Part shown: positions 1 to 6,368 of the stretch, piece by piece
Position numbering within the stretch: the stretch's first letter is position 1
Layout: each line of letters starts with the position of its first letter
DNA from: JAEZHK01 sp040768845
GTDB taxonomy: Bacteria > Bacillota > Clostridia > Christensenellales > Aristaeellaceae
Length of the DNA: 64,000 bases
Direction: 5' to 3'
NCBI GenBank assembly: GCA_040768845.1
Contig: JAXGME010000003.1
Location: forward strand, 62,001-126,000
The notes under the pieces: generated by a model
Seen by the model: only the letters and a program-made list of their open reading frames with translations
Told to the model about the DNA's origin: nothing
Database searches by the model: none
Made by a program: the position numbers and the translations under genes

Positions 1-84
1 TCCAAGTGGAGCAAGGTGACCTACGCGGGCAAGACGGGCTACATGTACAACAAGTACATCGGCGTCACCAACATCGCGCCGTAA
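1..84 (+). CDS. C-terminal fragment of an SH3-like domain protein (cut by window edge)
   Basis: The first 28 codons are open from base 1 to a TAA at 82-84. The residues (W..V.YAGKTGYMYNKYI) match the last strands of a bacterial SH3 (SH3b) domain, where a Trp and a G-x-x-GYM/V-x-x-x-Y pattern are usual. Such domains bind cell-wall peptidoglycan in secreted or wall-associated proteins. The gene start is outside the window, so the rest of the protein is unknown. A strong hairpin terminator follows 20 bases after the stop. Confidence 0.6.
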   Translation, partial: SKWSKVTYAGKTGYMYNKYIGVTNIAP

Positions 85-104
85 GGCGTGTACCGGGTCC
101 TTCG

Positions 105-133
105 CTCCCGGCGCAAGCGCGCCGGGAGTTTTT
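105..133 (+). terminator. Rho-independent terminator after the SH3-like gene
   Basis: A perfect 10-bp stem (CTCCCGGCGC / GCGCCGGGAG) with a 4-base loop is followed by TTTTT. It separates the partial gene from the next promoter. Confidence 0.9.
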
Positions 134-143
134 GCGCCCGGGC

Positions 144-172
144 TTGACATCCGGCGGGGAAATAAGTATAAT
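144..172 (+). promoter_or_regulatory. Consensus sigma-A promoter of the AbrB-ABC operon
   Basis: TTGACA at 144-149, a 17-base spacer, and TATAAT at 167-172: both hexamers are perfect consensus. A Shine-Dalgarno TAGGAGG lies at 194-200, 8 bases before the ATG at 209. A full-consensus promoter driving a small DNA-binding protein suggests that the operon is held down by a repressor, possibly its own AbrB-like product (inference). Confidence 0.9.
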
Positions 173-208
173 AAGTCATACAAATAATACTTTTAGGAGG
201 CGAAGGCG

Positions 209-439
209 ATGAAGCGGCCGCCGGGCAAGTATGCGTGGACCGTGACGGTGGGGGAGAAGGGGCAGATTGTGATTCCGAAGAAGGCGCGGGAGCTTTTTGA
301 CATCAATCCGGGGGATTCGCTGGTGGTGCTGGCGGACGAAAAGCAGGGCATCGCGATTCCGCCGAAGTCGATGCTGGCCACGCTGATGGCCAGGGTGTTC
401 AGCACGGGCGGCTTTGAGGAAGGCGGCGAGCAGCCGTGA
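209..439 (+). CDS. AbrB/SpoVT-family DNA-binding protein
   Basis: A 76-residue protein with the swapped-hairpin AbrB fold near the N-terminus: the stretch VTVGEKGQIVIPKKAREL (about residues 12-29) and the following INPGDSLVVL are the family signature (x-G-Q-I-V-I-P-K-x-x-R, then x-P-G-D-x-L). Such proteins bind DNA as dimers or serve as antitoxin-like or transition-state regulators. The ATG at 209 has a strong Shine-Dalgarno. The stop overlaps the GTG start of the ABC ATPase (436-439), so the gene is translationally coupled to the transporter. AbrB-ABC-permease operons are common in Clostridia, and the regulator probably controls its own operon (inference). Confidence 0.85.
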   Translation: MKRPPGKYAWTVTVGEKGQIVIPKKARELFDINPGDSLVVLADEKQGIAIPPKSMLATLMARVFSTGGFEEGGEQP

Positions 440-1167
440 ACGCGGTGGAAACCCGGGACCTGACCAAGGTGTACGCGGGGCGGACGGTGGTGGACCGCCT
501 GAACCTCGCCGTCGGCGAGGGGGAGCTCTTCGCGCTGCTGGGCCCCAACGGCGCGGGCAAGACGACCACCCTGCGCATGCTCAGCTGTCTGACCCCGCCC
601 ACGGCGGGCGACGCGCTGGTTTCGGGCGAGAGCATCACCCGCAATCCGGAGGGCGTGCGCGCGCGCATCAACGTATCCCCGCAGGAAACGGCGGTGGCGC
701 AAAAGCTGAGCGTGCGGGAGAACCTGGAACTGATCGCGGAGATCTACGGCATGCGGCGCGCCAAGGCGGCGGAAGCGGCGGAGGATATGATCCGCGAGTT
801 TGCGCTTTCGGAATGCGCGCGGGACCGCGCGAAAAAGCTGTCGGGGGGCATGAAGCGGCGCCTGAGCATTGCGATGGCGCTGATCTCCGGCCCGAAGGTG
901 CTGTTTCTGGACGAGCCGACCCTGGGGCTGGACGTGCGCGCCCGCCGCGGGCTGTGGCGGCACGTGGAGGCGCTGAAAGGGCGGATGGCGATCATCCTCA
1001 CCACCCACTACCTGGAGGAGGCCGAGGCGCTCTCCGACCGGATCGGCATTCTCAACCGGGGCCGCCTGACGGCGCTGGGCACCGCGGCGGAGATTGTCGG
1101 TCAGGCGGGCGCGTCCGGCTTTGAGGACGCGTTTCTCGCGCTGACGGACGAGGAGGAACGCGCATGA
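436..1167 (+). CDS. ABC exporter ATP-binding protein (ABC-2 type)
   Basis: A 243-residue ATPase of the multidrug/antibiotic/Na+ export class. The Walker A motif GPNGAGKTTT is near residues 36-45, the ABC signature LSGGMKRR near 136, and Walker B VLFLDEPTLGLD near 155-166, followed by the H-loop TTHYLEEAE. It uses a GTG start that overlaps the stop of the AbrB gene, and its own stop overlaps the ATG of the permease, so all three genes are coupled. It should energise the permease encoded next. The substrate cannot be read from the sequence; drug, lantibiotic or lipid export are all possible. Confidence 0.92.
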   Translation: MNAVETRDLTKVYAGRTVVDRLNLAVGEGELFALLGPNGAGKTTTLRMLSCLTPPTAGDALVSGESITRNPEGVRARINVSPQETAVAQKLSVRENLELIAEIYGMRRAKAAEAAEDMIREFALSECARDRAKKLSGGMKRRLSIAMALISGPKVLFLDEPTLGLDVRARRGLWRHVEALKGRMAIILTTHYLEEAEALSDRIGILNRGRLTALGTAAEIVGQAGASGFEDAFLALTDEEERA

Positions 1168-1892
1168 GGATGCTGGCCTTTTCGACGAGGAATATGAAGG
1201 AGATCGCGCGCGATCCGCTGACGTTCGCGTTCGGCATGCTGCTGCCGATCCTGCTGCTGGCGATGATCCACGCGCTGACGCGCGTCATCGGCGCGGCCAA
1301 CCCGGCGTTTGCGATGGCGAACTTCGCGCCGGGCATGGCGGTGTTCAGCCTGACGTTCGTGATGCTGTTTTCGTCCATGCTGATCTCCGGCGACCGGACC
1401 GGCGCGTTTCTGATGCGGCTGTTTTCCTCGCCGCTCCGGGCGGCGGACTATATCCTGGGCTATTCGCTGCCGGTGGCGGCGATGGGCCTCATGCAGGCGG
1501 CGGTGTGCCTGATCGCGGCGGCGCCCTACGGCCTTGCGCTCCGAGGGATGCCGCTGGCGCTGGCGGCGCTTTTGCCCGCGGTGCTTCTGATGACCGGGCT
1601 GGGGCTAATCCTCGGCACGCTGATGACCGACAAACAAAGTGGCGGCGTCTTCCCAATCCTGATCAACGCCGCCACGCTGATGTCGGGCACCTGGTTTGAC
1701 CTCGGGCTCATCGGCGGCTGGTTTGAAAAAATCAGCTACGCGCTGCCCTTCGCCCACGCGGTGGACGCCGCCCGGCTGGCGCTTAAGGGCGACTTCCGCG
1801 GTGCGCTGCCCCACATGGGGTGGACGGCGCTCTGGGCGCTCGCCGTTTACGCGCTGGCCGTCGGGTGCTTCCGGCGCAAGATGCGCGCCTAG
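1164..1892 (+). CDS. ABC-2 type transporter permease
   Basis: A 242-residue integral membrane protein with about six hydrophobic segments, including an N-terminal one (LTFAFGMLLPILLLAMIHAL) and a C-terminal one (WTALWALAVYALAVGCF). This is the usual size and layout of an ABC-2 permease half. The ATG overlaps the ATPase stop (ATGA at 1164-1167). Its TAG stop lies inside the first CTAG of repeat copy A, so the end of this gene is defined by the repeat. It should form a dimer in the membrane with two copies of the ATPase. Confidence 0.88.
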   Translation: MRMLAFSTRNMKEIARDPLTFAFGMLLPILLLAMIHALTRVIGAANPAFAMANFAPGMAVFSLTFVMLFSSMLISGDRTGAFLMRLFSSPLRAADYILGYSLPVAAMGLMQAAVCLIAAAPYGLALRGMPLALAALLPAVLLMTGLGLILGTLMTDKQSGGVFPILINAATLMSGTWFDLGLIGGWFEKISYALPFAHAVDAARLALKGDFRGALPHMGWTALWALAVYALAVGCFRRKMRA

Positions 1893-2054
1893 TCGTCCGC
1901 GAAGCCTAATTCCCGCGCTATGGCTGGATCTTTTCCTGTCCGGCTGTGTCGCTCTCCGCTTGACGTAGCGCCGCTACGCCTGCGCTCCGGCTCCGTGCCG
2001 GGAACAAAAATCCCCCGACGGATTCATCATCTTCTGTAATGGATGAACCACTAG
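1889..2054. repeat. CTAG-ended intergenic repeat, copy A
   Basis: A 166-bp segment bounded by CTAG at both ends, lying exactly between two convergent genes. Its left part (starting CTAGTCGTCCGCGAAGCC) matches the reverse complement of the right part of copy C (62778-62953) over more than 90 bases with few changes. Its right end (GTAATGGATGAACCACTAG) matches copy C's left end. Part of it (CTGCGCTCCGGCTCCGTG) is shared with copy B near 32189. Both terminal CTAGs provide the TAG stop codons of the flanking genes. It has no coding capacity. Confidence 0.8.
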
Positions 2055-2533
2055 CCGTAGATCTCGTCCAGAAAGCGAAGGCCCGTGGCGGTTTTGAAGA
2101 TCTTCGAGCGCACGGAGGCCACCGTCCCGGGCGATATTTGGTCCTCGTAGATGTTGACGAGGAAGTCCGCCTCCACCAGGATCTGGTAGTCCAGCCCCTG
2201 AATCTCCGAATAGGTGTGGTGGTGGGCGATGAGCCACGCCACGCGCTCCACGTCCTCCGGTGCGCAGCCCGCCCGGGTCAGAAGCGCACGCGCCGGGGCC
2301 GGGCCCTCGATCTGCTGATAGTGCCCGGCGCTGGAGCCGTACTTTTCCTCGCTGGGCTTGATGCCGATGTCGTGGGTCAGCGCGGCCAGCTCGATCCGGC
2401 GCATCACATCCTCCGGCGCGCCCTCGCCCAGCGCGATGGCCCGCGCAAAGCCGTACACCTTCAGAAAGTGGTGGATGCGCCGCGCGTCCCGGCCGAAGTA
2501 TTCGATCATCAGCGCCATGACCCGTCCGATCAT
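2051..2533 (-). CDS. HD-domain phosphohydrolase-like protein
   Basis: A 160-residue protein with an HD metal-dependent phosphohydrolase fold: an upstream HHFLKVYGFA helix (His near residue 22), the HD pair in ALTHDIGIK (about 51-58), and a later HHHTYSEIQG cluster plus an Asp in EADFLVN. Together these can form the HHD...D metal site. Small stand-alone HD proteins of this type hydrolyse nucleotides or phosphate esters; the substrate is unknown. The start has a strong GGAGGAGGGAAGG upstream. Its TAG stop is formed by the right CTAG of repeat copy A. It follows the MFS gene across a terminator-like hairpin, so it may be expressed by read-through. Confidence 0.8.
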   Translation of the reverse strand: MIGRVMALMIEYFGRDARRIHHFLKVYGFARAIALGEGAPEDVMRRIELAALTHDIGIKPSEEKYGSSAGHYQQIEGPAPARALLTRAGCAPEDVERVAWLIAHHHTYSEIQGLDYQILVEADFLVNIYEDQISPGTVASVRSKIFKTATGLRFLDEIYG

Positions 2534-2552
2534 GTCCTTCCCTCCTCCGCTT

Positions 2553-2588
2553 GAAAAAGACGGAGCGCGGGCCGATTCCGGCCCGCGC
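2553..2588 (-). terminator. Terminator/attenuator between MFS and HD genes
   Basis: On the minus strand a 10-bp stem (GCGCGGGCCG / CGGCCCGCGC) with a 4-base loop is followed by TCCGTCTTTTT. It lies between the MFS stop and the HD-gene ribosome site with no room for a separate promoter, so it may act as an attenuator. Confidence 0.75.
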
Positions 2589-2597
2589 CCCGCCTGG

Positions 2598-3794
2598 TCA
2601 GTCCGCAGATCCGGGGTTCTTGATCAGCGCCACCAGCACGAGGGCCACCAGGCACATCGCCCCCGCCATCACAAACGAGGCGGTCTGCGCCGCCCCGGCG
2701 GAAAACAGCGTCTTCAAAAGCGGCGCGCCCAGCGCCGCGATGCCGAACCCCACCATCACGCAGCCGTAGTTGAGCCCCATGTACCGGGTGCCGAAGTTGT
2801 CCGCCGTCAGCGCCGGGAACACGCTGGCGCAGCCGCCGAAGGCGAAGGCGATCAGCGCCACGCACACCATGAAGAAGAACCCCTGCGCCCAGATCAGCGA
2901 CAGAATGCCAAGAAGCGTCGCGCCGATGATCAGGTAGATCGCGTTTTTGCGGCCGATCCGGTCGGACGCCCAGGAGAACAGCAGCCGCCCCGCCGCGCTG
3001 GCGATGCCGGTGGTCATCACCAGAAAATTCTGCACCACGTCGCTGAGCCCGCGGGCCTCGCCCAGCGTCTTGAATTGGGGATTCAGCAAAAAGTAGGCCG
3101 GCAGAATCAGCATCATGCCAAAAAAAATCTTGTAAAACTGCGGGGTTTTCAGCATCTCGGAGGTGGTATAGTCGCGCCGGGCGCCCTTTGGCCCGCCCAC
3201 GGCGGCCATGCCCGCGGGGCGGAAGTCCGCGCCGGGGTTGACCACCGGGATCGACGACAGGGTGCAGACCACGAGGAAGGTGAGGCCGATGGCCGTAAAG
3301 GTGAAGGGCACGCCCTTTGCCGCCAGCAGCGCCGACGCGATGGGCGTGAAGATCACCAGCGAAAAGCCGAAGGCGCTGACCATCATGCCGGTGGCAAAGC
3401 CGCGCCGGTCGGGGAACCACTTCTGCACCACGGAAACGGTGGTGGTGTATACCACACCCACGCCCAGCCCCGACAGCACGCCGTAGGTCAGGTTGATCAT
3501 GGCGGGGTTGGCGCTTGTGACCAGCGAGGTCAGAATCATGCCGAGGCTGAACAGCAGGCTGCCGCCCATCAGCACCGCGCGGGGACCGAGCCTGTCCTGC
3601 AGGCGGCCGCCGCCCACGATGCCCGCCACAAAGGCGGCCAGCATGATCGAGGAGGTGTTGGTGGCGTCCCACATGAGGTATTCGGTGACGGGGGCCTTGA
3701 AAACGCTCCACATGTACACGATGCCCGCGCACAGTTGCAGCAGCATCCCCGCCGCCAGCACCGCGCTCCGGTTTGCCTTGACCATTCTTACCAT
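2598..3794 (-). CDS. Major facilitator superfamily transporter, oxalate/formate antiporter-like
   Basis: A 398-residue protein with about twelve membrane helices, the normal MFS size. The stretch VQKWFPDRRGFATGMMVSAF (about residues 122-141), between helices 4 and 5, is typical of the OFA family of monocarboxylate and oxalate:formate antiporters. A second MFS-type loop (SWASDRIGRKNA) precedes helix 8. The substrate is probably a small carboxylate (inference from family). The ATG at 3794 is only 4 bases from GAAAGGA; an in-frame ATG at 3785 (MVKANRS) is an alternative start with wider spacing. A good promoter lies upstream at 3836-3865. Confidence 0.85.
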   Translation of the reverse strand: MVRMVKANRSAVLAAGMLLQLCAGIVYMWSVFKAPVTEYLMWDATNTSSIMLAAFVAGIVGGGRLQDRLGPRAVLMGGSLLFSLGMILTSLVTSANPAMINLTYGVLSGLGVGVVYTTTVSVVQKWFPDRRGFATGMMVSAFGFSLVIFTPIASALLAAKGVPFTFTAIGLTFLVVCTLSSIPVVNPGADFRPAGMAAVGGPKGARRDYTTSEMLKTPQFYKIFFGMMLILPAYFLLNPQFKTLGEARGLSDVVQNFLVMTTGIASAAGRLLFSWASDRIGRKNAIYLIIGATLLGILSLIWAQGFFFMVCVALIAFAFGGCASVFPALTADNFGTRYMGLNYGCVMVGFGIAALGAPLLKTLFSAGAAQTASFVMAGAMCLVALVLVALIKNPGSAD

Positions 3795-3835
3795 ACTTCC
3801 TTTCTACGGTGCGGGGTCTCGCGCCCCGCGGGTAT

Positions 3836-3865
3836 AAAATACCATACCCTCAAACGGCTTGTCAA
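3836..3865 (-). promoter_or_regulatory. Sigma-A promoter of the MFS gene
   Basis: On the minus strand: TTGACA (3860-3865), an 18-base spacer, and TATTTT (3836-3841), about 40 bases upstream of the MFS start. Confidence 0.7.
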
Positions 3866-3898
3866 TTTGAATGTACGCCGGGCGGGGTCCGCGCGCTT

Positions 3899-3953
3899 GT
3901 TCATGAACTGTTCAAGCCTTCAGCATACGCCTGACAAACCCCGGGCGTATGCT
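3899..3953 (+). promoter_or_regulatory. Activator-type promoter P1 (GTTCA direct repeats)
   Basis: Two direct repeats GTTCAT (3899-3904) and GTTCAA (3910-3915) are spaced 11 bases apart, as for OmpR/PhoB-type response-regulator boxes. A -10-like TATGCT sits at 3948-3953 with no good -35. The same layout is found at 4815-4869. An 11-bp inverted repeat (CAGCATACGCC at 3921-3931 with its complement at 3944-3954) overlaps it and could also be an operator. Confidence 0.5.
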
Positions 3954-4000
3954 GACGATGGTGCCGGAAGCACTAATTTCTCCAAAAGGAAGTGTACATC

Positions 4001-4750
4001 ATGTTCAAGAACCGAATGACCGCCATGGCGCTGGCGCTTGTGACCGCGCTGACTCTGACAGGAGGCTTCGCGCTGGCGGAAAGCGCGGATACCGCCGTAC
4101 AGGCGGAAACCGTCACCGGCCGGGTGACGGCCGTGAGCACCGATTCCATCACGATGGAGCTGGGCACGCTGACGGCAGGCGACGCCTCCTCCAATGCCGA
4201 TGCGTCCTCCGGCGCCACCGCAAAGCCGGATGATTCGGCCGCGCCGGATGCCACGGCCGCGCCGGACTCCGCAGTTGAGCCGGACTCCGCAGTTGAGCCG
4301 GACGCCACGGCTGCGCCGGACGCCACGGCCGCGCCGGACGCCGGCACGACAAGCCGTCGAACCCGCGGGAAAGCCTCGGGCGCCGCCAGCTTTACCGCAA
4401 GCGGCGAAAGCCTGACATTCTCCATCACCGATTCGACCACCTTTACCCTCGGCAGTCGCAAGGCTAAAGGGTCCCTTTCGGACATCTCCGTGGGCACCAT
4501 CCTGACCGTTACCCTCTCGGGGGATACGGCCACCGACGTGGCCATCCTGCGCGGCGCCGCGGCTGGCTCCCCGGGCAGAGACCGGAGCCCGGACGGCAAA
4601 AACAGGGGGCGGAAAGACGCGCGCGACTCTGGCGACAACCGCAAAAGCGGCCGCCGGGGCGGCAACGCGCCCTCGGACAAAGCATCTTCCGGTGATGCGT
4701 CCGGCGAAGCCGCGGCAACCCCCGCGCCCGATGCAATGCCTTCCGCTTGA
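4001..4750 (+). CDS. Exported low-complexity protein (Ala/Asp/Ser/Thr-rich)
   Basis: A 249-residue protein starting at the ATG at 4001, chosen over an in-frame GTG at 3992 because AAAGGAAG lies about 8 bases before it. A Sec signal peptide (MFKNRMTAMALALVTALTL, cleavage likely after ALA) is followed by a short beta segment (VTGRVTAVSTDSITMELG). Next come a spacer of imperfect PDATAAPDSAVE repeats (about 18-bp DNA repeats near 4246-4343), a second beta-rich block (SFTASGESLTFSITD...) and a basic, Gly/Arg-rich C-terminal tail. The two beta blocks vaguely resemble the small DUF5666-type barrel (low certainty). It shares a promoter signature with the next gene and probably acts outside the cell. 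No enzymatic motif is seen. Confidence 0.75.
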   Translation: MFKNRMTAMALALVTALTLTGGFALAESADTAVQAETVTGRVTAVSTDSITMELGTLTAGDASSNADASSGATAKPDDSAAPDATAAPDSAVEPDSAVEPDATAAPDATAAPDAGTTSRRTRGKASGAASFTASGESLTFSITDSTTFTLGSRKAKGSLSDISVGTILTVTLSGDTATDVAILRGAAAGSPGRDRSPDGKNRGRKDARDSGDNRKSGRRGGNAPSDKASSGDASGEAAATPAPDAMPSA

Positions 4751-4814
4751 CGCGGCCGGCGCCCCCGGCAAATGCGGGGGGCGCCGCGTTTCCCGGTTTT
4801 CCCGGAATCCGGAT

Positions 4815-4869
4815 GTTCATAATTTGTTCAACCTCATCGCAAACGGCTGCCAAACCTTGCGCGTACAAT
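4815..4869 (+). promoter_or_regulatory. Activator-type promoter P2, near-copy of P1
   Basis: GTTCAT (4815-4820) and GTTCAA (4826-4831), again 11 bases apart, with TACAAT at 4864-4869 at the same distance as in P1. The two 55-base segments agree at 37 positions with no gaps, including CAAACC and GCGTA near the -10. Common control of the two exported proteins is inferred. Confidence 0.5.
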
Positions 4870-4903
4870 CGCTCTATCGGCCCGGACGCCGTGAAAGGGG
4901 TGG

Positions 4904-6283
4904 ATGATGGATTTGAAGGCCCTGCGTTTTCTCGGCCCCGTGCTGGCGGTGGCGGTGTTTCTGGCCCTGCTTGGCGCGCCGCCTTTCTGGGTGCGGGCGC
5001 TGACGAGCCCGCCCTCGGACGGCTCGGGTTATTCCGGCGGGGGCGGCGAGGGGAGCGACGGCGTACCCGATGACGAGGCCGTGCCCGCGCTGACGGGGGC
5101 GCGCACCGTGGACGGCGCGGAGGCGGCGGTCGAGGGGGGCATTGCCTCGGTGCTGCCGGACGAGAGCGCGGCGCTGGTGAAAAACGGCGGTGTGCTGACG
5201 CTGACGAACGCCGTCGTCACCAAGACCGGCGACACCACAAATGCCGAAGCGAGTGGCGCGCATGGCCTCAACGCGGCCATCGCGGCGGAGAGCGGCGGCG
5301 CGGTCCGGCTTGCGGGCGGCGCGGTCACCGCGGCCGGAACGGGTGCCAGCGCGGTCTTTGTCACGGGCGAGGGCTCGAAGGCCGAGGTTGACGGCGCGGA
5401 CATTCGGACCGCCGGGGAATCCGCCCACGGGCTTGCCGCCACCTACGGCGGCGCGATTGAGGCGCGCGGCGTATCCGTCGCCACCGAAGGCAAGGGTTCG
5501 GCGGCCGTCGAGGCCGGCCGGGGCGCGGGCACCGTGTCGATCGACGGCGCGTCGCTCTCCGCTTCGGGGGAGGGCGGCCCGCTGATCCGCGCCGCCGGAA
5601 CCTTTTCGGGCGCGGACGTCCACGGCACTGCCGCCGACGGGCAGATGCTGGTGCTGGAGGGCGGATCGGCAGAGCTTTCGGGCAGCGATCTGACGGGCGC
5701 CGGGTCCAGCGGCATCCTGTTCTACACGAACGCCGCGCGGGGAACGGCGCAGGCGGAGGCCGCTTTTCGCGCTTCGGATTCCAGCCTGACCAGCACCGCC
5801 GACGGCGCCTTCCTTCTCGTGACCAACGCCCGCGCGCGGGCGACGTTTTCCGGCTGCACGCTGACCTTTTCCAGCGGTCTGCTGGCGCAGGTATCCGCCA
5901 ACATGCTGAACGGTTGGGGCACGCCCGGGGAGAACGGCGGCGAACTGACGCTGACGGGCGTGGGCCAGGTGCTGGCGGGCGATGTGAGCGTGGACAAGAT
6001 CAGCGCCTTTTCCCTCGAGCTGACCGACGGCTCCATCTATACCGGCGCGGTGGACACCTCCGGCGTGGGCGGGTCGGTTTCGGTGTCGCTGGACGAGGCG
6101 TCCTCCTGGACGCTGACGGCGGATTCCCATGTGGACGCGCTGACAAACGCCGTGGCCGATCTTTCCAACATCCAGTCCGGGGGGTTCATGCTGTACTACG
6201 ACGCCGAAAATCCGGGATGTGCCTGGTTAAACGGCATGACCTACCCGCTGCCCGGCGGCGGCATGCTGGCGCCGGAGCCCTGA
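4904..6283 (+). CDS. Exported beta-helix/adhesin-like protein
   Basis: A 459-residue protein with an N-terminal hydrophobic segment (ALRFLGPVLAVAVFLALLGA) acting as signal peptide or anchor, and a Gly/Ser/Pro linker. The long remainder is built of short turns of the type GGAxxLxGxxVTxxG (for example SGGAVRLAGGAVTAAG, GSKAEVDGADIRTAG, GGSAELSGSDLTGAG). This periodic pattern is typical of right-handed parallel beta-helices in autotransporter-like and adhesin proteins, although no outer-membrane barrel follows. The C-terminus ends in a compact region (MLYYDAENPGCAWLNG). The ATG at 4904 follows AAAGGGGTGG closely; ATG 4907 is equally possible. It has no wall-sorting motif. A surface-matrix or adhesion role is inferred. 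Confidence 0.75.
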   Translation: MMDLKALRFLGPVLAVAVFLALLGAPPFWVRALTSPPSDGSGYSGGGGEGSDGVPDDEAVPALTGARTVDGAEAAVEGGIASVLPDESAALVKNGGVLTLTNAVVTKTGDTTNAEASGAHGLNAAIAAESGGAVRLAGGAVTAAGTGASAVFVTGEGSKAEVDGADIRTAGESAHGLAATYGGAIEARGVSVATEGKGSAAVEAGRGAGTVSIDGASLSASGEGGPLIRAAGTFSGADVHGTAADGQMLVLEGGSAELSGSDLTGAGSSGILFYTNAARGTAQAEAAFRASDSSLTSTADGAFLLVTNARARATFSGCTLTFSSGLLAQVSANMLNGWGTPGENGGELTLTGVGQVLAGDVSVDKISAFSLELTDGSIYTGAVDTSGVGGSVSVSLDEASSWTLTADSHVDALTNAVADLSNIQSGGFMLYYDAENPGCAWLNGMTYPLPGGGMLAPEP

Positions 6284-6310
6284 CAAGGCGCCCGCCCCAA
6301 AACCGAAATA

Positions 6311-6334
6311 CCCCCGCGGCCAGCGCCGCGGGGG
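6311..6334. terminator. Convergent GC hairpin between two genes
   Basis: A perfect 10-bp stem (CCCCCGCGGC / GCCGCGGGGG) with a 4-base loop lies between the convergent genes ending at 6283 and 6369. The U-tract is weak on both strands; the better one is on the minus strand (TATTTCGGTTTT). Confidence 0.6.
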
Positions 6335-6368
6335 GGTAAAATGGGTAATTCCGGAAATGCGCGGGGCG

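Noticed and set aside
1964..4019. Large plus-strand open frames opposite the HD and MFS genes
   Set aside because: They are His/Arg/Gly-rich shadow frames of minus-strand genes. The same applies opposite fkp, alr, paaK, iorA, the nucleoside ABC genes and potA.
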